Below, piece by piece: positions 36,981 through 45,304 of a DNA stretch of 64,000 bases. The position numbers and the translations under genes are program-made. The notes under the pieces were generated by a model. The model had not been told where the DNA came from, made no database searches, and worked only from the letters and a program-made list of their open reading frames with translations. Position 1 is the stretch's first letter. The number at the start of each line of letters is the position of its first letter. Where the stretch lies: the NCBI RefSeq assembly GCF_003026395.1, contig NZ_PYOO01000010.1, positions 1 to 64,000 of the forward strand, given 5' to 3'. The stretch comes from Photobacterium iliopiscarium (GTDB lineage Bacteria > Pseudomonadota > Gammaproteobacteria > Enterobacterales > Vibrionaceae).

Positions 36981-37829
36981 ATGTATTTATCACATTTTGG
37001 CTTTCATTCAGCGCCGTTTTCACTTACCCCCAATACGGCATTATTCCATGCATTGCCGAGCCATCTAACCGCCATTGATACCCTATTAGCGGGGTTGGCA
37101 ATGGGTGAGGGCATTATGCAGTTATCTGGAGAAGTGGGGACGGGGAAAACCCTTATTTGTCGTATGTTGATCAACCGATTACCACCACAATATGATTTAG
37201 TGTATTTACCGACGCCCGCTCAATGTGGAATGACGTTACAAGTAGCACTAGCCTCTGAATTAGGGCTTAAATTTGGCGGTGATCGCCATCGACTTACGAT
37301 TGATATACATGATCAATTATTGCGGCGTAAAGCCAATGGTCATGCGGTAGTGGTGGTTATTGATGAAGCACAGGCATTAACTGATGATGCATTAGAAATG
37401 ATCCGTTTATTAGGCAACCTTGAAACAGAATCAAATAAACTACTCCATATTGTCTTAATTGGTCAGCCTGAATTAGATCAACGTTTAGCCCGTTATCAAT
37501 TACGCCAATTGCAGCAACGAATTACGTTACGGGCGACGTTATTGCCATTAAATGAGGCTGAAGCGGTGGCTTATATCGATCATCGATTGTCATTGTCAGG
37601 TTGTTGTTCAGGGTTATTTTCTATCGCCCAATCTCGAGCGATTTGGTTTGCGAGTGGTGGTATTCCAAGGTTGATTAATCAATTAGCACACAAAGCATTA
37701 TTAGTGGCTTATAGCCAACAACGCCATTCTCTTTGTCGACAAGATATTCATATAGCGATTGCTGATACTGTTGCCGCGCGCCAATCAAGTTGCATGTGGT
37801 GGCGCTGGCTCGGGTGGAAATATTTATGA
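36981..37829 (+). CDS. mshM: MSHA biogenesis ATPase MshM (ExeA-like)
   Basis: This 282-residue AAA ATPase is related to GspA/ExeA. It has the typical opening YLSHFGFHSAPFSLTPN, Walker A GEVGTGKTLICR (near residue 50), Walker B VVVIDEAQAL and a sensor segment GQPELDQRL. It probably helps place or assemble the secretin. It starts 4 nt after mshL and overlaps mshN by ATGA. Confidence 0.92.
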   Translation: MYLSHFGFHSAPFSLTPNTALFHALPSHLTAIDTLLAGLAMGEGIMQLSGEVGTGKTLICRMLINRLPPQYDLVYLPTPAQCGMTLQVALASELGLKFGGDRHRLTIDIHDQLLRRKANGHAVVVVIDEAQALTDDALEMIRLLGNLETESNKLLHIVLIGQPELDQRLARYQLRQLQQRITLRATLLPLNEAEAVAYIDHRLSLSGCCSGLFSIAQSRAIWFASGGIPRLINQLAHKALLVAYSQQRHSLCRQDIHIAIADTVAARQSSCMWWRWLGWKYL

Positions 37830-38983
37830 GTGAGTTAAACCGTCGTTTGAGTGCTTTGGCACAACAATCTCATGATGCGACACCAGTGTTACAGGCAGCG
37901 ACAATCAAACCGTTACCCAATAAACGTGGTCGCTATGGAATGGCTATTCTTTTAATGGCGGTTATTCTGTTATTCGCTGGGGGCGTTATTCATTGGCTGC
38001 GAGTTACTGTTACGCCAGTGATTACCCCTTTGTTTTTACCTGTCGCTGCTGTGCCTGTGGTATCGACTTTACCGACGATACCGACACCAATAAAAAAACA
38101 AGCCTCGAATAAACCAGAGTTATCAATACCAGAGCTGATTTCACAAGAGGCAGTAAGATCACCGTCGCCAATGTCAGTGGATGCCGAATCAATGCTGTTG
38201 GCTGCAATGCCAGTTGCTGAGCCAGCGCTTGATACTCTTGATATTAAACAAGAGCTCGCAAGTTCCTATGAACAAGGTTATGACAGTGGTTATCAACAAG
38301 CATTCGTTGAACAACAATCAACAATCACCGCCTCGCCAAAGATCGAGGTCGTGGTATCGCCTAAACCTGTAGTCAGTCGATTATCGATTGAAACGGTGGC
38401 ATTAACACCGATACAGCTAGCAATGGTTGAATATAACAATGCTGAAAAAGTATTACGCCAAGCCAATAGTCGTCAAGCAATTGTGCATCTTGAAGCGGCA
38501 CTGAAGTATCGTCCTGAGTGGGTTATTGCTCGCCAAAAATTAGCGGCACTATATTATGGACGCGGTGATAATCGCCAAGCTGTAGCAATGTTGCAGCAAG
38601 GATTACAACGTCAACCTCACAGTACCGAATTACGCTTAACTTTAGCTAAATTATTGGTTAATGAGCAACAACCCCAAACAGCATTAACGGTATTGGAACA
38701 AGCTCAAGTTGTTGATTCAGTATCTTTTTTAGCGATGCGAGCCGCTTTGGCTCAGCAGTTGCAAAAGACCGCTTTAGCGCTTAGCAGTTACCAACAATTA
38801 GTTTTACATGATGCGACAGATGGACGCTGGTGGTTAGGGCTTGCAATTGCACAAGAGCGAAGCCAGCAATTTACGGCAGCGTTGACCTCTTATCGTCAAG
38901 GGGCTGTTCATGGTGGTCTTTCTGTCGCCTCACAACAATTTATCCAACAACGAATCATGGCATTACAAACTAAAAGGCACTAA
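37826..38983 (+). CDS. mshN: MSHA biogenesis protein MshN (TPR)
   Basis: This 385-residue membrane-anchored protein has one transmembrane helix (about 38-58), a Pro/Glu-rich linker and C-terminal tetratricopeptide repeats (about 205-385, e.g. AIVHLEAALKYRPEW, AVAMLQQGLQRQPHS). It is thought to help assemble the pilus machine. The ATG at 37826 overlaps the mshM stop (ATGA); an upstream in-frame start at 37790 is not needed. Confidence 0.9.
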   Translation: MSELNRRLSALAQQSHDATPVLQAATIKPLPNKRGRYGMAILLMAVILLFAGGVIHWLRVTVTPVITPLFLPVAAVPVVSTLPTIPTPIKKQASNKPELSIPELISQEAVRSPSPMSVDAESMLLAAMPVAEPALDTLDIKQELASSYEQGYDSGYQQAFVEQQSTITASPKIEVVVSPKPVVSRLSIETVALTPIQLAMVEYNNAEKVLRQANSRQAIVHLEAALKYRPEWVIARQKLAALYYGRGDNRQAVAMLQQGLQRQPHSTELRLTLAKLLVNEQQPQTALTVLEQAQVVDSVSFLAMRAALAQQLQKTALALSSYQQLVLHDATDGRWWLGLAIAQERSQQFTAALTSYRQGAVHGGLSVASQQFIQQRIMALQTKRH

Positions 38984-38986
38984 CAG

Positions 38987-40702
38987 ATGCAAATACGCTT
39001 ACGTAAACGGTTAGGTGATTTGTTGGTTGATGATCATATTATTGCGCAGCAACAATTAGACCAAGCCCTTCAGCAACAGCAACTCACTGGGCGTAAATTA
39101 GGTGATACCTTGATTGGTATGGGGTTTCTTAGTGAACAACAAATGTTGCAGTTTTTAGCCCGTCAGTTAGATATTCCGTTGGTCGATTTAACACGGATCG
39201 TTATCGATAGTGATGTCGTGAATTTATTATCTGAAGTGCATGCGCGACGTTTACGTGCATTGGTGATTGGTCGTTGTGGCGATGTGTTACGTCTTGCGAT
39301 GAGTGATCCCGCTGATCTTGCAATGCAAGAAGCCTTACTTAACCAATTACAACAGTATCAGGTTGAGTTTGTTATCGTGCCTGAACGACAGTTAATTGTT
39401 GCTTTTGATCGTTATTATCGTCGTACCAAAGAAATTGCATCGTTTGCTGAACAGCTAAATGCAGAGCATCAAACTCAAACTCATTATGGGTTTGGATTTG
39501 ATGATAGTGACAATGATGAAATGACGGTGGTTAAGCTGATCAATTCTTTATTTAAAGATGCGCTACAAGTGGGGGCATCAGATATTCATATTGAGCCGGA
39601 TGAGGACGTGCTTCGAATTCGGCAGCGGATCGATGGTATTTTGCATGAAACATTACTTAACGAGAATAGTGTTGCTGCGGCATTAGTATTACGACTGAAA
39701 TTAATGAGTGGGCTTGATATATCAGAAAAACGTTTACCTCAAGATGGGCGTTTTAATATTAAAGTTCGCGATCACTCGATTGATATTCGTCTCTCAACAA
39801 TGCCGGTGCAATACGGTGAATCGGTAGTGATGCGATTACTTGATCAATCTGCTGGGATTCTCGATTTAGATCATATTGGTATGCCCGATGATCTTCTGTT
39901 ACGGCTTCGGCGGCAGTTAAAGCGTCCGCATGGCATGATTTTAGTTACCGGGCCGACAGGATCAGGAAAAACGACAACTTTATACGGTGCGCTTAATGAG
40001 CTTAATAAACCGGGGAAAAAATTAATTACTGTGGAAGATCCGGTTGAATATCGGCTGTCGCGCGTTAATCAAGTGCAAGTGAATAATAAGATTGGATTAA
40101 CTTTTTCATCTATTTTACGGACTTTTTTACGCCAAGATCCTGATGTGATTTTAGTGGGTGAAATGCGCGATCAAGAAACAGTAGAAATTGGTTTACGTGC
40201 GGCATTAACCGGCCATTTAGTACTCTCGACTTTACACACCAATAATGCGATTGATAGTGCGTTGCGAATGATAGATATGCAGGCACCAGGATACCTCGTC
40301 GCGAGTGCAGTAAGAGCGGTTTTAGCACAACGCTTAGTACGCCGTGTCTGTCCAGACTGTGCACAAATTGCAGTTTTGGAAGACGAGAAAAAAAGTTGGT
40401 TACAAGCACGTGGTTTTGATGAGCAATCGCGTCACTTTAGCTTAGGTTTAGGCTGTCAAAGTTGTAATTTTACCGGTTACAAAGGCCGTATTGGGGTGTT
40501 TGAATTATTAGAAATTGACCAACCGATGATGGATGCATTACGTAATAATAATGCGGTTTTGTTTAGTCAAATAGCACGACAGAGTGCAGGTTATAAACCA
40601 TTAGTTGAGTCAGCTTTAGCTTTAGCTTGCGCGGGTATCACTAGTTTAGATGAAGTAATGATATTAGCGGAAGGGGATTTTTATGATGGTTATATTGGGT
40701 GA
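38987..40702 (+). CDS. mshE: MSHA extension ATPase MshE
   Basis: This is the cytoplasmic GspE/PilB-type motor that drives pilus extension. In the 571 residues, two N-terminal MshEN motifs (RLGDLLVDDHIIAQQQLDQA and KLGDTLIGMGFLSEQQMLQF) match the known c-di-GMP-binding pattern. Walker A GPTGSGKTTTLYG lies near 325, followed by a Walker B-type VGEMRDQETVEIGLRAALTG. A zinc knuckle has CPDC and CQSC. Pilus activity is thus likely tied to c-di-GMP. Confidence 0.96.
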   Translation: MQIRLRKRLGDLLVDDHIIAQQQLDQALQQQQLTGRKLGDTLIGMGFLSEQQMLQFLARQLDIPLVDLTRIVIDSDVVNLLSEVHARRLRALVIGRCGDVLRLAMSDPADLAMQEALLNQLQQYQVEFVIVPERQLIVAFDRYYRRTKEIASFAEQLNAEHQTQTHYGFGFDDSDNDEMTVVKLINSLFKDALQVGASDIHIEPDEDVLRIRQRIDGILHETLLNENSVAAALVLRLKLMSGLDISEKRLPQDGRFNIKVRDHSIDIRLSTMPVQYGESVVMRLLDQSAGILDLDHIGMPDDLLLRLRRQLKRPHGMILVTGPTGSGKTTTLYGALNELNKPGKKLITVEDPVEYRLSRVNQVQVNNKIGLTFSSILRTFLRQDPDVILVGEMRDQETVEIGLRAALTGHLVLSTLHTNNAIDSALRMIDMQAPGYLVASAVRAVLAQRLVRRVCPDCAQIAVLEDEKKSWLQARGFDEQSRHFSLGLGCQSCNFTGYKGRIGVFELLEIDQPMMDALRNNNAVLFSQIARQSAGYKPLVESALALACAGITSLDEVMILAEGDFYDGYIG

Positions 40703-40709
40703 TATATAA

Positions 40710-41930
40710 ATGAAACGATTTAATTATCGTGGTCGTGGTGCTCAGGGGACGATTTTACGTGGACAGGTCGAAGCTTTAACCCAATCTGCGGCAACCGATC
40801 AATTATTACGCCAAGGAATTATTCCGTTAGAAATTAAACTGGCAACACATCATCGTCCATCATTAACACTTGATGGATTATGGCAACGACCGTTACCCAT
40901 TGAGGTTCTAGTGATTTTCTGTCGCCAGCTCTATAGCTTAACCAAAGCGGGAGTACCATTGTTACGTGCATTTAAAGGGTTAGAGCAAAGTGCCAGTCAT
41001 TTATTATTACGCTCAACCTTGGCTGAAGTGACAACTGAACTGACAAATGGTCATTCGCTGTCTGCGGCAATGCAGCAACATCCACGGGTATTTTCTGATT
41101 TATTTGTGTCGATGATCCATGTTGGTGAAAATACCGGACGGTTAGATCAAACCCTATTGCAGTTGGCGAATTACTATCAACAAGAAATGGATACTCGGCG
41201 CCAGATTAAATCTGCAATCCGCTATCCGATGTTTGTCATGATTGCGATTGGGCTGGCAATGATCGTGTTAAATACTCAGGTTATTCCGCAATTTGCAGGT
41301 ATGTTTGCTCGGTTTGGGGTTGATTTACCGTGGCCGACTCAAGTACTGATCTCGACCTCAAACCTATTTGTTTATTATTGGCCATTGATGGTTATTGGCA
41401 TTGGCGCAATGTGGGTTGGTGTGCGTCTGTGGCGTAATACACCCCAAGGACAGCAGCGGTGGGATTTGTGGCGATTAAAAATACCGATTATCGGAAGTAT
41501 TATTAATCGTGCTTTGATGGCACGTTTTTCTCGTACTTTTGCGCTAATGATACGCGCTGGAGTACCGTTAAATCAGGCTTTAAAAATGGCAGCAGAAGCA
41601 TTAGATAATCGCTTTTTAGAGCAGAGATTATTAGACATGAAATTAGGTATTGAAAGTGGCAGTAGTATTGCAACAACCGCAGCCAATACTGATATTTTTA
41701 CTCCACTGGTGCTACAGATGATTGCGGTTGGCGAAGAGACCGGACAGATTGACGAACTATTATTAGATGCCGCTGATTTTTATGATCGTGAAGTTGATTA
41801 TGATTTAGCCACTTTAACCGCACGTATTGAGCCGTTGTTATTGGTGGTGGTATCAGCCATGGTGCTATTACTTGCCCTTGGTATCTTTTTACCAATGTGG
41901 GGAATGTTAGATGTGGCTAATGCTGGATAA
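40710..41930 (+). CDS. mshG: MSHA inner-membrane platform protein MshG
   Basis: This 406-residue GspF/PilC-family protein has two repeated cytoplasmic helical domains and three or more transmembrane helices (about 165-190, 215-240, 375-400). Motifs include FCRQLYSLTKAGVPLLRA and RFSRTFALMIRAGVPLNQALKMAAEAL. It couples MshE to the growing pilus. No mshF follows, unlike in V. cholerae. Confidence 0.94.
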   Translation: MKRFNYRGRGAQGTILRGQVEALTQSAATDQLLRQGIIPLEIKLATHHRPSLTLDGLWQRPLPIEVLVIFCRQLYSLTKAGVPLLRAFKGLEQSASHLLLRSTLAEVTTELTNGHSLSAAMQQHPRVFSDLFVSMIHVGENTGRLDQTLLQLANYYQQEMDTRRQIKSAIRYPMFVMIAIGLAMIVLNTQVIPQFAGMFARFGVDLPWPTQVLISTSNLFVYYWPLMVIGIGAMWVGVRLWRNTPQGQQRWDLWRLKIPIIGSIINRALMARFSRTFALMIRAGVPLNQALKMAAEALDNRFLEQRLLDMKLGIESGSSIATTAANTDIFTPLVLQMIAVGEETGQIDELLLDAADFYDREVDYDLATLTARIEPLLLVVVSAMVLLLALGIFLPMWGMLDVANAG

Positions 41931-42515
41931 AATGAAATAAACCACGGCTTTTTAATATAGTAATATAATTGATTGAAATATTAATTTGATATTAACAATA
42001 ATATTAATTGTTAATTCCGATTATTTGACGTTATATCAATATTGATATCCTAATAAAGAATAATATTTATATTAATTGGTATTTTTTGTGAGTTATTAAT
42101 TTCTTACAAATAATAAATTGAAATATTTTAACGGAATGCGAGAATAATAGCGTATTTTTGCAATGATTTATATTATTATAAATCAATACATTTAATGCAG
42201 TTAAACACTGTTCATTGATTGCATTAGTTATTGTTATTTAATTATTAATTAATGATTGTCACGTTGTTATTTATGAATGTGAACGCATCAAAAAACGCTA
42301 TTGTAATTATATAGTGGTTATTTTTACGGTTATTCTTTTTGGTTGAGCATAATTGAATCTTGATCATTAGTTAAAAAATTAATGAAAATAAAACTATTAA
42401 TTATATCTAACATTTATCGCTTGAATGCAATTAATGTGATGGTAAGACATTCGTTTACTTACATACCGACTCAAGGTCGAGCTGAAGTGAATATACACAG
42501 GGAAAGGATTAAGTT
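41931..42515 (+). other. 585-nt AT-rich region upstream of mshA
   Basis: There is no ORF or RNA gene here. In V. cholerae mshF and mshB occupy this place between mshG and mshA. It must carry the promoter of the pilin operon. I see a CRP-like half site (aatgtgat, 42433-42440) but no convincing full operator, and aaagga 10 nt before mshA. Confidence 0.6.
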
Positions 42516-42989
42516 ATGAAACGTCAAAACGGTTTTACATTAATTGAACTCGTGGTTGTAATTGTTATTTTGGGCATTTTAGCGGTTACTGCGGCACCTA
42601 AGTTTTTAAACCTGCAAGATGATGCGCGTGCGTCATCACTGCAAGGCTTAAAAGGTGCGATTGAAGGCGCTGCAGGTATTACTTACGGTAAGGCTGCTAT
42701 TCAGGGTGTTGAGAGTGTATCTACAGCCGATACTACTTTTGATGGTATCGAGATTATTTATGGTTACCCAACAGCAACATCGGCAGCATTAGCAGCAGCT
42801 GTGACTGGTCTTGCAGATGATTGGAAAGTGGTTGCTGCTCCAACGGGTGGTAAAATTAAATATACTTATAAAAGTAACGATGCAACTGATACATGTATCG
42901 TGACTTACACTCAAGCAACAAGTCCATCAGTCGCTGCTTCTACTTCGATTACATATGGTCCAGGCTGTACTGAACCAGCAAAATCATAA
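42516..42989 (+). CDS. mshA: MSHA major pilin MshA
   Basis: This is the structural type IV pilin for surface attachment. The 157-residue prepilin has a six-residue leader ending in Gly6, the N-methylated Phe7 (QNG-FTLIELVVVIVILGIL) and an N-terminal helix ending in LQDDARAS. There are two C-terminal cysteines about 23 residues apart (CIVTYTQ, GPGC), as in V. cholerae MshA. Match to the vibrio pilin along the helix and the QATS segment makes this mshA rather than mshB. A strong ribosome site and a hairpin after the gene fit high expression. Confidence 0.93.
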   Translation: MKRQNGFTLIELVVVIVILGILAVTAAPKFLNLQDDARASSLQGLKGAIEGAAGITYGKAAIQGVESVSTADTTFDGIEIIYGYPTATSAALAAAVTGLADDWKVVAAPTGGKIKYTYKSNDATDTCIVTYTQATSPSVAASTSITYGPGCTEPAKS

Positions 42990-43011
42990 TTAATATTTAG
43001 CGCTCTTTAGC

Positions 43012-43038
43012 GATGCTATTTTTATTTGAAATAGCATC
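43012..43038 (+). other. Hairpin between mshA and mshC
   Basis: A 10-bp perfect stem (gatgctattt/aaatagcatc) with a 7-nt loop and no following T-run lies 22 nt after mshA. It could stabilise the mshA message or partly stop transcription, giving more pilin than minor pilins. Confidence 0.55.
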
Positions 43039-43067
43039 ACTAAATAATTCTCACAAAAGGTTAGGCT

Positions 43068-43526
43068 GTGGCGCGACAACAGGGGTTCACCTTAATTGAA
43101 TTAGTGATGGTGATTATTGTATTAGCGATTATTTCCGTCACTGCCGCTAGCCGCTACGCTTCTAAGTCAAGTTTTAGCGCTGAGCTAATACGTGATCAAG
43201 CAATGTCTATTGCGCGTCAAATTCAAATTGGCGCCATGCAGCAACAACAGTTAGCGTGTACGACATTAACAATCACCGATGCGTTATTTGGCTGTGCGAC
43301 GCGACAAAATTCCACCAATTATCTTACGACAGCAAACGATCAGGTTACGATCACCCCGAACTATTTTCTTGGTTTTAATTTACTCGGTCAGCCATTTAAT
43401 CCACAAGGTGAGCGTCAGTGTATGACGGGATCAGGTTGTGAGATCACCTTTACAGCGAGTAATAATAATCAGGCGAAAATGTGTATTAATCCGCAAGGCT
43501 ACATTCATAGTGGGGCGTGTGTATGA
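43068..43526 (+). CDS. mshC: MSHA minor pilin MshC
   Basis: This 152-residue pseudopilin starts at GTG behind aaaagg, with a short leader (MARQQG) and GFTLIELVMVIIVLAI. Cysteines near the end (CMTGSGCE, MCINPQ, GACV) suggest disulfides. It is probably part of the pilus tip complex with MshD, O and P. It overlaps mshD by ATGA. Confidence 0.9.
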   Translation: MARQQGFTLIELVMVIIVLAIISVTAASRYASKSSFSAELIRDQAMSIARQIQIGAMQQQQLACTTLTITDALFGCATRQNSTNYLTTANDQVTITPNYFLGFNLLGQPFNPQGERQCMTGSGCEITFTASNNNQAKMCINPQGYIHSGACV

Positions 43527-44128
43527 AGTGTTGTTATGGTCAAGTTCAACGTGGATTTACACTGATTGAAATGATCATCACATTGGTTATTTTTGCTGTT
43601 GCGATGGTTGTTTTAAGCCGATTTTTATTTCCACAAATGACTCTATCAGCTCAGCCGCATTATCAAGCGCGTGCTGCGGCATTAGCTAATGCGATGATGA
43701 CGGAAATTCTCGCGCGTAAGTTTGATGTTAATAGTGATGATAATGGTGAGCAAATTCGTTGTGATGACACTCAAAACTTACAAGGTCAGGCGATTGATAA
43801 CCCGTGTGCGCTAACTCTAGCCTCAAGCACTGATCGACAGCAATTCGTTACGGTTGATGATTATATTGGTTGCTGGCAGGGCAAAGCTGCGGAGTGTGAC
43901 GACGGTAATGGGCGTGCATTAAGTAACGCTATGGGTGACTTGATTGCTGCGGATTACAGCCATTTTACGGTGACGGTGACTGTTTTTTACGATAACCACT
44001 TAACCAATACACTCGATTCAGATCTCGCTATCACGGCCATTCCGCACAATTATAAGCGTATCAATATGGTGGTTGATAGTGGTCGTTATGGCCGTTATCA
44101 GTTTGCGGCTTATCGAGGTAATTATTAA
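43523..44128 (+). CDS. mshD: MSHA minor pilin MshD
   Basis: This 201-residue pseudopilin has the leader MKCCYGQVQRG and the N-terminal helix FTLIEMIITLVIFAVAMVVL. ATG 43523 overlaps the mshC stop and is better than the in-frame GTG at 43517. It shares its stop with the mshO start (TAATG). Confidence 0.9.
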   Translation: MKCCYGQVQRGFTLIEMIITLVIFAVAMVVLSRFLFPQMTLSAQPHYQARAAALANAMMTEILARKFDVNSDDNGEQIRCDDTQNLQGQAIDNPCALTLASSTDRQQFVTVDDYIGCWQGKAAECDDGNGRALSNAMGDLIAADYSHFTVTVTVFYDNHLTNTLDSDLAITAIPHNYKRINMVVDSGRYGRYQFAAYRGNY

Positions 44129-44895
44129 TGCAATCAAGGCGATTACAAGGATTTACTTTAATTGAATTAGTGATGGTAATGGTGGTGATGGCATTTATAA
44201 CTATCGGTATCGGTCGCTTTGTCAGTTTGGGTGCTGAAGGCTATTTATACACTCGTGATCGAGAACAATTACAATCTCAGGCACGATTTGCGGTTGAACG
44301 AATAACGCGTGAATTACGAGATGCAGTGCCCAACAGTCTTGAGGTGACAAATGATGAAAAAGGGCATTGTTTAGCTTTTCGACCTATTCAATACAGCGGT
44401 GATTATGTTAATCCAAGCTTAACTCATATTGATGTAATTTCAGGGTTTCTTACTCAGACCGTAGCTCCACTATTTGAAACCAATATGATGGTAGTGATTA
44501 ACCCGCATAAACCTCAAGATTTTGATGTTCTTAGTGATCAAGTCGCCAAAGTAACGGCAATAAATAAAGGAACAGCCGCTAATCAGTGGCTGTTTGAACT
44601 TGATGGTCAATATAGTTTTAGCAGTGGATCATTGGCATTGCGCTTTTATACCTATACTCAAAGCGTTAAATTTTGTCTTGAAAATAATAGTCTCACCCGC
44701 ACCACCATTCATCATTCTGGCAGTGAATCTCAGCCAATATTACTGGCCCAATATATTGATACCAATATGTCTTATTTTGAATTGGATAATGCAGCTCTTG
44801 CGCGTAATGCATTAGTTGCTTGGCAATTAACTTTTATCCGTAATGGTGAATCGAGTCGTTATAACCATACCGTACAGGTGATGAATGCGCCGTAG
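44128..44895 (+). CDS. mshO: MSHA minor pilin MshO
   Basis: This 255-residue pseudopilin of the GspJ/PilW type has the prepilin peptidase site QGFTLIELVMVMVVMAF and a long C-terminal beta-rich domain. It lies in a run of overlapping minor pilin genes and overlaps mshP by 11 nt. Confidence 0.9.
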   Translation: MQSRRLQGFTLIELVMVMVVMAFITIGIGRFVSLGAEGYLYTRDREQLQSQARFAVERITRELRDAVPNSLEVTNDEKGHCLAFRPIQYSGDYVNPSLTHIDVISGFLTQTVAPLFETNMMVVINPHKPQDFDVLSDQVAKVTAINKGTAANQWLFELDGQYSFSSGSLALRFYTYTQSVKFCLENNSLTRTTIHHSGSESQPILLAQYIDTNMSYFELDNAALARNALVAWQLTFIRNGESSRYNHTVQVMNAP

Positions 44896-45304
44896 ATCCT
44901 CATTAGCCTCACAAACTGGCAGTGCTTTGGTGGTGGCGATTTTTATTATTACAGTAATGTCGATGATGGCAGCTGCGATGATCAAAATTAATGCTTCTCA
45001 AGCGGTCACGACAACTCAAGAAATATTGGGTACTCGCGCATGGTTTGCTGCTCATAGCGGGATTGAAATTAGTTTAAATAAATTGTTTCCGATTGGGGAT
45101 CCGCTGCAAATGTTAACCTGTAAGGACATTCCTACCCAAATCTCGCTGGTGGATTTTAATGGCTGTAGTGTCACTATTGAGTGTAAGCAACATAGCGTTG
45201 AGCCTATGCGTCGAATTCAATTACGCAGTATAGGTCGTTGTGGTAATGGTCAATATCAAGTTGCTCGCCAACAACAAGTGTGGGTGAAGGGATTAGCGCA
45301 ATGA
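44885..45304 (+). CDS. mshP: MSHA minor pilin/accessory protein MshP
   Basis: This 139-residue PilX-like protein has a hydrophobic N-terminal helix (GSALVVAIFIITVMSMMAAAM) without a canonical GFTLIE site and four or more cysteines. It is likely a tip-complex or assembly factor. It overlaps mshQ by ATGA. Confidence 0.88.
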   Translation: MRRRSSLASQTGSALVVAIFIITVMSMMAAAMIKINASQAVTTTQEILGTRAWFAAHSGIEISLNKLFPIGDPLQMLTCKDIPTQISLVDFNGCSVTIECKQHSVEPMRRIQLRSIGRCGNGQYQVARQQQVWVKGLAQ

